Assembly (NCBI RefSeq): GCF_014695775.1 | Contig: NZ_JACJOX010000048.1 | Location: forward strand, 1-35,606 | DNA: 35,606 nt | Direction of reading: 5' to 3' | Source of the DNA: Leptolyngbya sp. FACHB-60 | GTDB taxonomy: Bacteria > Cyanobacteriota > Cyanobacteriia > Phormidesmidales > Phormidesmidaceae | In this document: in pieces, positions 33,550-35,606 of the stretch | How positions within the stretch are numbered: the first letter of the stretch is position 1 | Layout: the number at the start of each line of letters is the position of its first letter | The notes under the pieces: generated by a model | Told to the model about the DNA's origin: nothing | Databases searched by the model: none | Seen by the model: only the letters and a program-made list of their open reading frames with translations | Translations under genes and position numbers: made by a program

Positions 33550-34416
33550 CTACGTTAGGTTGGGCCACTCCAGCACCCATGGCCCCAGTAGTCCGATACG
33601 AAAGTCATTCAGAATGCGCTTAGCCGTGCGTTCTACGTTGTCCTGAAATTTTTGGGTTGCCACCCGCACCACAAAGTCTTCCCCGGTGCAGTCGTCTAGG
33701 GTCAGGCCGTAGCGAGATTGCAGACTATCGCGGTAATCGTCTGGAGAGCCTGCTTGCTGTAGCGTCTTCAGCACATCTAGAAACGCGGCGGCGGTGCGCT
33801 GGGTATCGTAGGAGGCTTCGCCAATGTCGTCACAGATGGCTAGCTTTAGGGCGGCCGCCTGGTTATCCATGCGCGAGGGAATGACGCCTGGCGCGTCGAG
33901 CAGGTCGAGATCGCCCGACAGACGCACCCACCGCAGCTGGCGGGTAACTCCGGCTTTGCGGGCGCTGGCCACCACCTTGCGGTTCAACAGACGGTTAATC
34001 AGCGCCGACTTGCCCACGTTGGGGAAGCCAATCACCACGGCGCGGATAGGGCGGGGCTTCATGCCGCGAGTCTGTCGGCGCTGGTTGACGGCCTCGCCAG
34101 CGGTCTGGGCGGCTTTTGCGATCGCCTTTACCCCCTTACCCTGCTGCCCATCGGTGAAGTAGGGCACCTCCCCCTGCTGACGAAACCAGGTTTCCCATGC
34201 GGTGCGGGCCTCCGACGAAATCATATCGACCCGGTTGATTACCAGCACCCGAGGTTTCTCACCCACCCAGGTCTCGACCTTGGGGTGCTGCGTCGATATC
34301 GGAATGCGGGCATCCCGTACCTCGAGCACCACATCCACGCGGTTGAGCTGATCGACCAAGGCTTTTTCTGCCTTGGCGATATGGCCGGGATACCACTGGA
34401 TTTCGGGGGTGGACAT
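33550..34416 (-). CDS. rbgA: Ribosome biogenesis GTPase RbgA/YlqF
   Basis: 288 residues, standard length. Circularly permuted GTPase: G4 NRVD (61-64) comes first, then G1 GFPNVGKS (130-137) and G3 DAPG (174-177). It acts in late 50S subunit assembly. The C-terminal helical domain (TGEDFVVRVATQKFQDN) contacts the ribosome. Its leader begins in an unusual purine-rich tract. The hypothetical J-domain-like gene lies about 105 bases downstream on the same strand. Confidence 0.95.
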   Translation of the reverse strand: MSTPEIQWYPGHIAKAEKALVDQLNRVDVVLEVRDARIPISTQHPKVETWVGEKPRVLVINRVDMISSEARTAWETWFRQQGEVPYFTDGQQGKGVKAIAKAAQTAGEAVNQRRQTRGMKPRPIRAVVIGFPNVGKSALINRLLNRKVVASARKAGVTRQLRWVRLSGDLDLLDAPGVIPSRMDNQAAALKLAICDDIGEASYDTQRTAAAFLDVLKTLQQAGSPDDYRDSLQSRYGLTLDDCTGEDFVVRVATQKFQDNVERTAKRILNDFRIGLLGPWVLEWPNLT

Positions 34417-34504
34417 GGGGGAGTGGGGGGAGGGGGTTAGGGGAGATGGAGAAGATGAGGAAGATGGAGATGGTAAGGGAGTGATGGGGTGGGAGAGAGG
34501 GGCA
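34417..34504. other. Purine-rich, G-rich tract in the rbgA leader
   Basis: About 88 bases on the plus strand that are almost entirely A and G, with many runs of G (GGGGGG, GGGGG, GGGG). It could adopt a G-quadruplex or triplex form. The rbgA transcript contains the complementary C/U-rich version. Confidence 0.6.
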
Positions 34505-34657
34505 GCTCTTTAGCGATCGTAGGGTGCACAACACCAAAAGGCGAAACGAGGCCAACGCGTAGCCATGCACTTCATTCAACAGCAACGTACCTATTGAGAA
34601 TAAACCTATTTTGGGAAACGGCTTCCCTTACCTAAGGTTGCTCCGTTTGGAGAAGAG

Positions 34658-35248
34658 CTAGTCACGGGGTTCTTCGCAGGGTTCTGCCCAGGGCGCGGGG
34701 GCATCCTCGGTGGGGAGAGTGCTGAGGGTAGCCAGGGTTTCGTCGCACCAGGTGAGCCAGCTGGTTTCGTAGTGGATGCCGTTGCGCAGGGTGATGTACT
34801 GGAATCGCGCCGCTAGGGGCATGACCTCGGGCTGGGAGAAGTATTTTTGCTCAATATCTCGATAGGCTTCCAGCGTCGCCACATGCTGGGCGCGCTCATG
34901 CTCAAGGGTAGCCCCCATGGTTTCGGGCGGCACCAGGTAGCCCACAAAGAGCTTAACTAGCAGATCATCTTTGGTTGGCACGCATTTGGCAGGCTGGGCG
35001 ATCCATTCCTTGAGCTGGGTTTTGCCCGTTGCAGTGACGCAGTAGATTTTTTTGTCGGGTTTGCCCGCCTGGGCGATCGCTTCGGCGGTGACCAACCCCT
35101 GCTGCTCTAGCTTGGTCAGCTCGCGGTAGATCTGCTGGTGGCTGGCGTGCCAGAAGAAGCCCACCGAGCCATCAAACTGCTTGGCCAGGTCGTAGCCGCT
35201 ACAGGGACGCTCGGTGAGAGCCGCGAGAATTGCGTGGGAAAGGGCCAT
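34658..35248 (-). CDS. PadR-family transcriptional regulator
   Basis: 196 residues from the ATG at 35248, since the longer frame adds a hydrophobic stretch from the operator region. The winged helix comprises LSHAILAALTERPCSGYDLAKQFD and HQQIYRELTKLEQQGLVTAE with the wing KIYCVTATGKTQLKEW. The C-terminal helices mediate dimerisation, as in subfamily 1 PadR proteins that repress genes for small aromatic or drug-like effectors. A TATGC-N8-GCATA operator lies 37 bases upstream. The likely divergent target appears interrupted by an IS. Confidence 0.93.
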   Translation of the reverse strand: MALSHAILAALTERPCSGYDLAKQFDGSVGFFWHASHQQIYRELTKLEQQGLVTAEAIAQAGKPDKKIYCVTATGKTQLKEWIAQPAKCVPTKDDLLVKLFVGYLVPPETMGATLEHERAQHVATLEAYRDIEQKYFSQPEVMPLAARFQYITLRNGIHYETSWLTWCDETLATLSTLPTEDAPAPWAEPCEEPRD

Positions 35249-35284
35249 GGAGTAAGTTACAAAACTAAATATGCAAAATATTGA

Positions 35285-35304
35285 ATATGCGCAAAAGTGC
35301 ATAT
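35285..35304. promoter_or_regulatory. PadR-type operator
   Basis: atatgc and gcatat (35285-35290, 35299-35304) separated by 8 bases, matching the ATGx-N8-xCAT pattern of PadR operators. A further atatgc lies 15-20 bases towards the gene, so a second weaker site is possible. Confidence 0.65.
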
Positions 35305-35356
35305 AGCATAGTTGTGGACAGTGCCGCTACTGCGGGCGATCGGGCGCGGCTTTCGC

Positions 35357-35458
35357 ATGGGAAGGCGGGGGAGAGCGGCGATCGCCTATCCGCCCGAACT
35401 CAACTGGGACAAACCGCTGGCGATCGTCCGTCAGGAGCTAGGGCGTGTCATCAATTAA
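35357..35458 (+). pseudogene. Possible 5' fragment of a gene interrupted by the IS
   Basis: A short plus-strand frame (MGRRGRAAIAYPPELNWDKP then LAIVRQELG) divergent from padR. It ends after about 28 codons, where it meets the IS end at 35441, and stops just inside it. The sequence looks protein-like but the family is not recognised. Whether translation starts here is unknown. Low confidence. Confidence 0.3.
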
Positions 35459-35606
35459 GCCAAATCACGACAGCCGCCATGTAGATTGCACTAAGAAAGG
35501 TTTCTGCGAGCTTATCGTAGCGGGTAGCAATCGCTCGATACTGCTTAAGCTTGGCAAAGAAGTTCTCAATTAGATGCCGTGCTTTGTATAACTCCTGGTC
35601 ATAGTC
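35441..35606 (-). mobile_element. IS5-family insertion sequence, right end cut by the window
   Basis: The outer end appears to be gggcgtgtcatcaatt at 35441, just outside the transposase stop, as expected for a terminal inverted repeat. The other end is not in the window, so the inverted repeat and target duplication cannot be confirmed. Confidence 0.7.
35451..35606 (-). CDS. IS5-family DDE transposase, C-terminal fragment
   Basis: The last 51 residues are visible. They contain YKARHLIENFFAKLKQYRAIATRYDKLAETF, the C-terminal part of IS5-type transposases that includes the third acidic catalytic residue (Glu in RHLIENFF) and the Lys/Arg that follows. The remainder lies beyond the window edge. 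Its stop is 10 bases from the putative IS end. Confidence 0.92.
   Translation of the reverse strand, partial: DYDQELYKARHLIENFFAKLKQYRAIATRYDKLAETFLSAIYMAAVVIWLN

Noticed and set aside
35281..35484. Plus-strand frame of 67 codons running into the IS
   Set aside because: It overlaps the PadR operator and the IS transposase on the other strand, and its composition is unlike a protein; a different frame gives the more convincing fragment.

Overview
The window comes from a cyanobacterium, probably a filamentous Leptolyngbya/Nodosilinea-type organism (the genus is inference). The evidence is the start of a photosystem II D1 gene (psbA) at the left edge, the highly iterated palindrome GCGATCGC (HIP1) inside and between genes, a glycine-tailed RRM protein of the cyanobacterial Rbp type, and several small proteins that look cyanobacteria-specific. 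No rRNA, tRNA or CRISPR array was found. An IS5-type insertion sequence is cut by the right edge.

Layout. 1-5.6 kb: psbA with its promoter, a STAND (NB-ARC/TPR) signalling ATPase, a ferritin-like diiron protein, uppS, and a secreted beta-solenoid protein. 5.6-7.8 kb: an electrophile/redox locus with an old-yellow-enzyme ene-reductase and thioredoxin, divergent from an ArsR-type repressor, with a clear promoter and palindromic operator between them. 7.9-14.4 kb: an AI-2E-type permease overlapping a phosphoglucomutase/phosphomannomutase gene that carries a one-base frameshift, a Uma2 nuclease-fold protein, a GFA-family protein, and an M1 aminopeptidase with HEAT repeats. 14.5-17.3 kb: a 21-bp tandem-repeat locus, a hypothetical protein, a ferredoxin/metallo-beta-lactamase fusion and a TM2 membrane protein. 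17.5-21.2 kb: a 1248-residue LRR-Roc-COR (ROCO) protein with 23 near-identical leucine-rich repeats, followed by a 742-bp non-coding stretch with 63-bp direct repeats.

22.5-28 kb is a compact detoxification region with two TetR circuits. The first TetR gene is divergent from a GST plus FMN split-barrel pair, with an 18-bp perfect palindrome and a degenerate copy between them. The second TetR heads a minus-strand operon (tetR, SDR, osmC, LLM flavin oxidoreductase, Rof-like protein) and has a 16-bp perfect palindrome over its translation start. The LLM gene also carries a one-base frameshift. With the ArsR/OYE/Trx locus, three separately regulated thiol/flavin/electrophile modules lie within about 22 kb.

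28-35.6 kb is mostly housekeeping: alpha-glucan phosphorylase, a 45-residue small protein, an RRM protein with a long leader and terminator, a degenerate J-domain-like protein, the RbgA/YlqF ribosome-assembly GTPase, and a PadR regulator with a textbook operator whose divergent partner appears to be interrupted by the IS. The most interesting items are the ROCO protein with an effector-associated-domain-like tail, the linked electrophile-stress circuits, the Rof-like protein in a lineage thought to lack Rho, and the 21-bp and 63-bp repeat loci. Nothing here amounts to a clearly new system on sequence alone.
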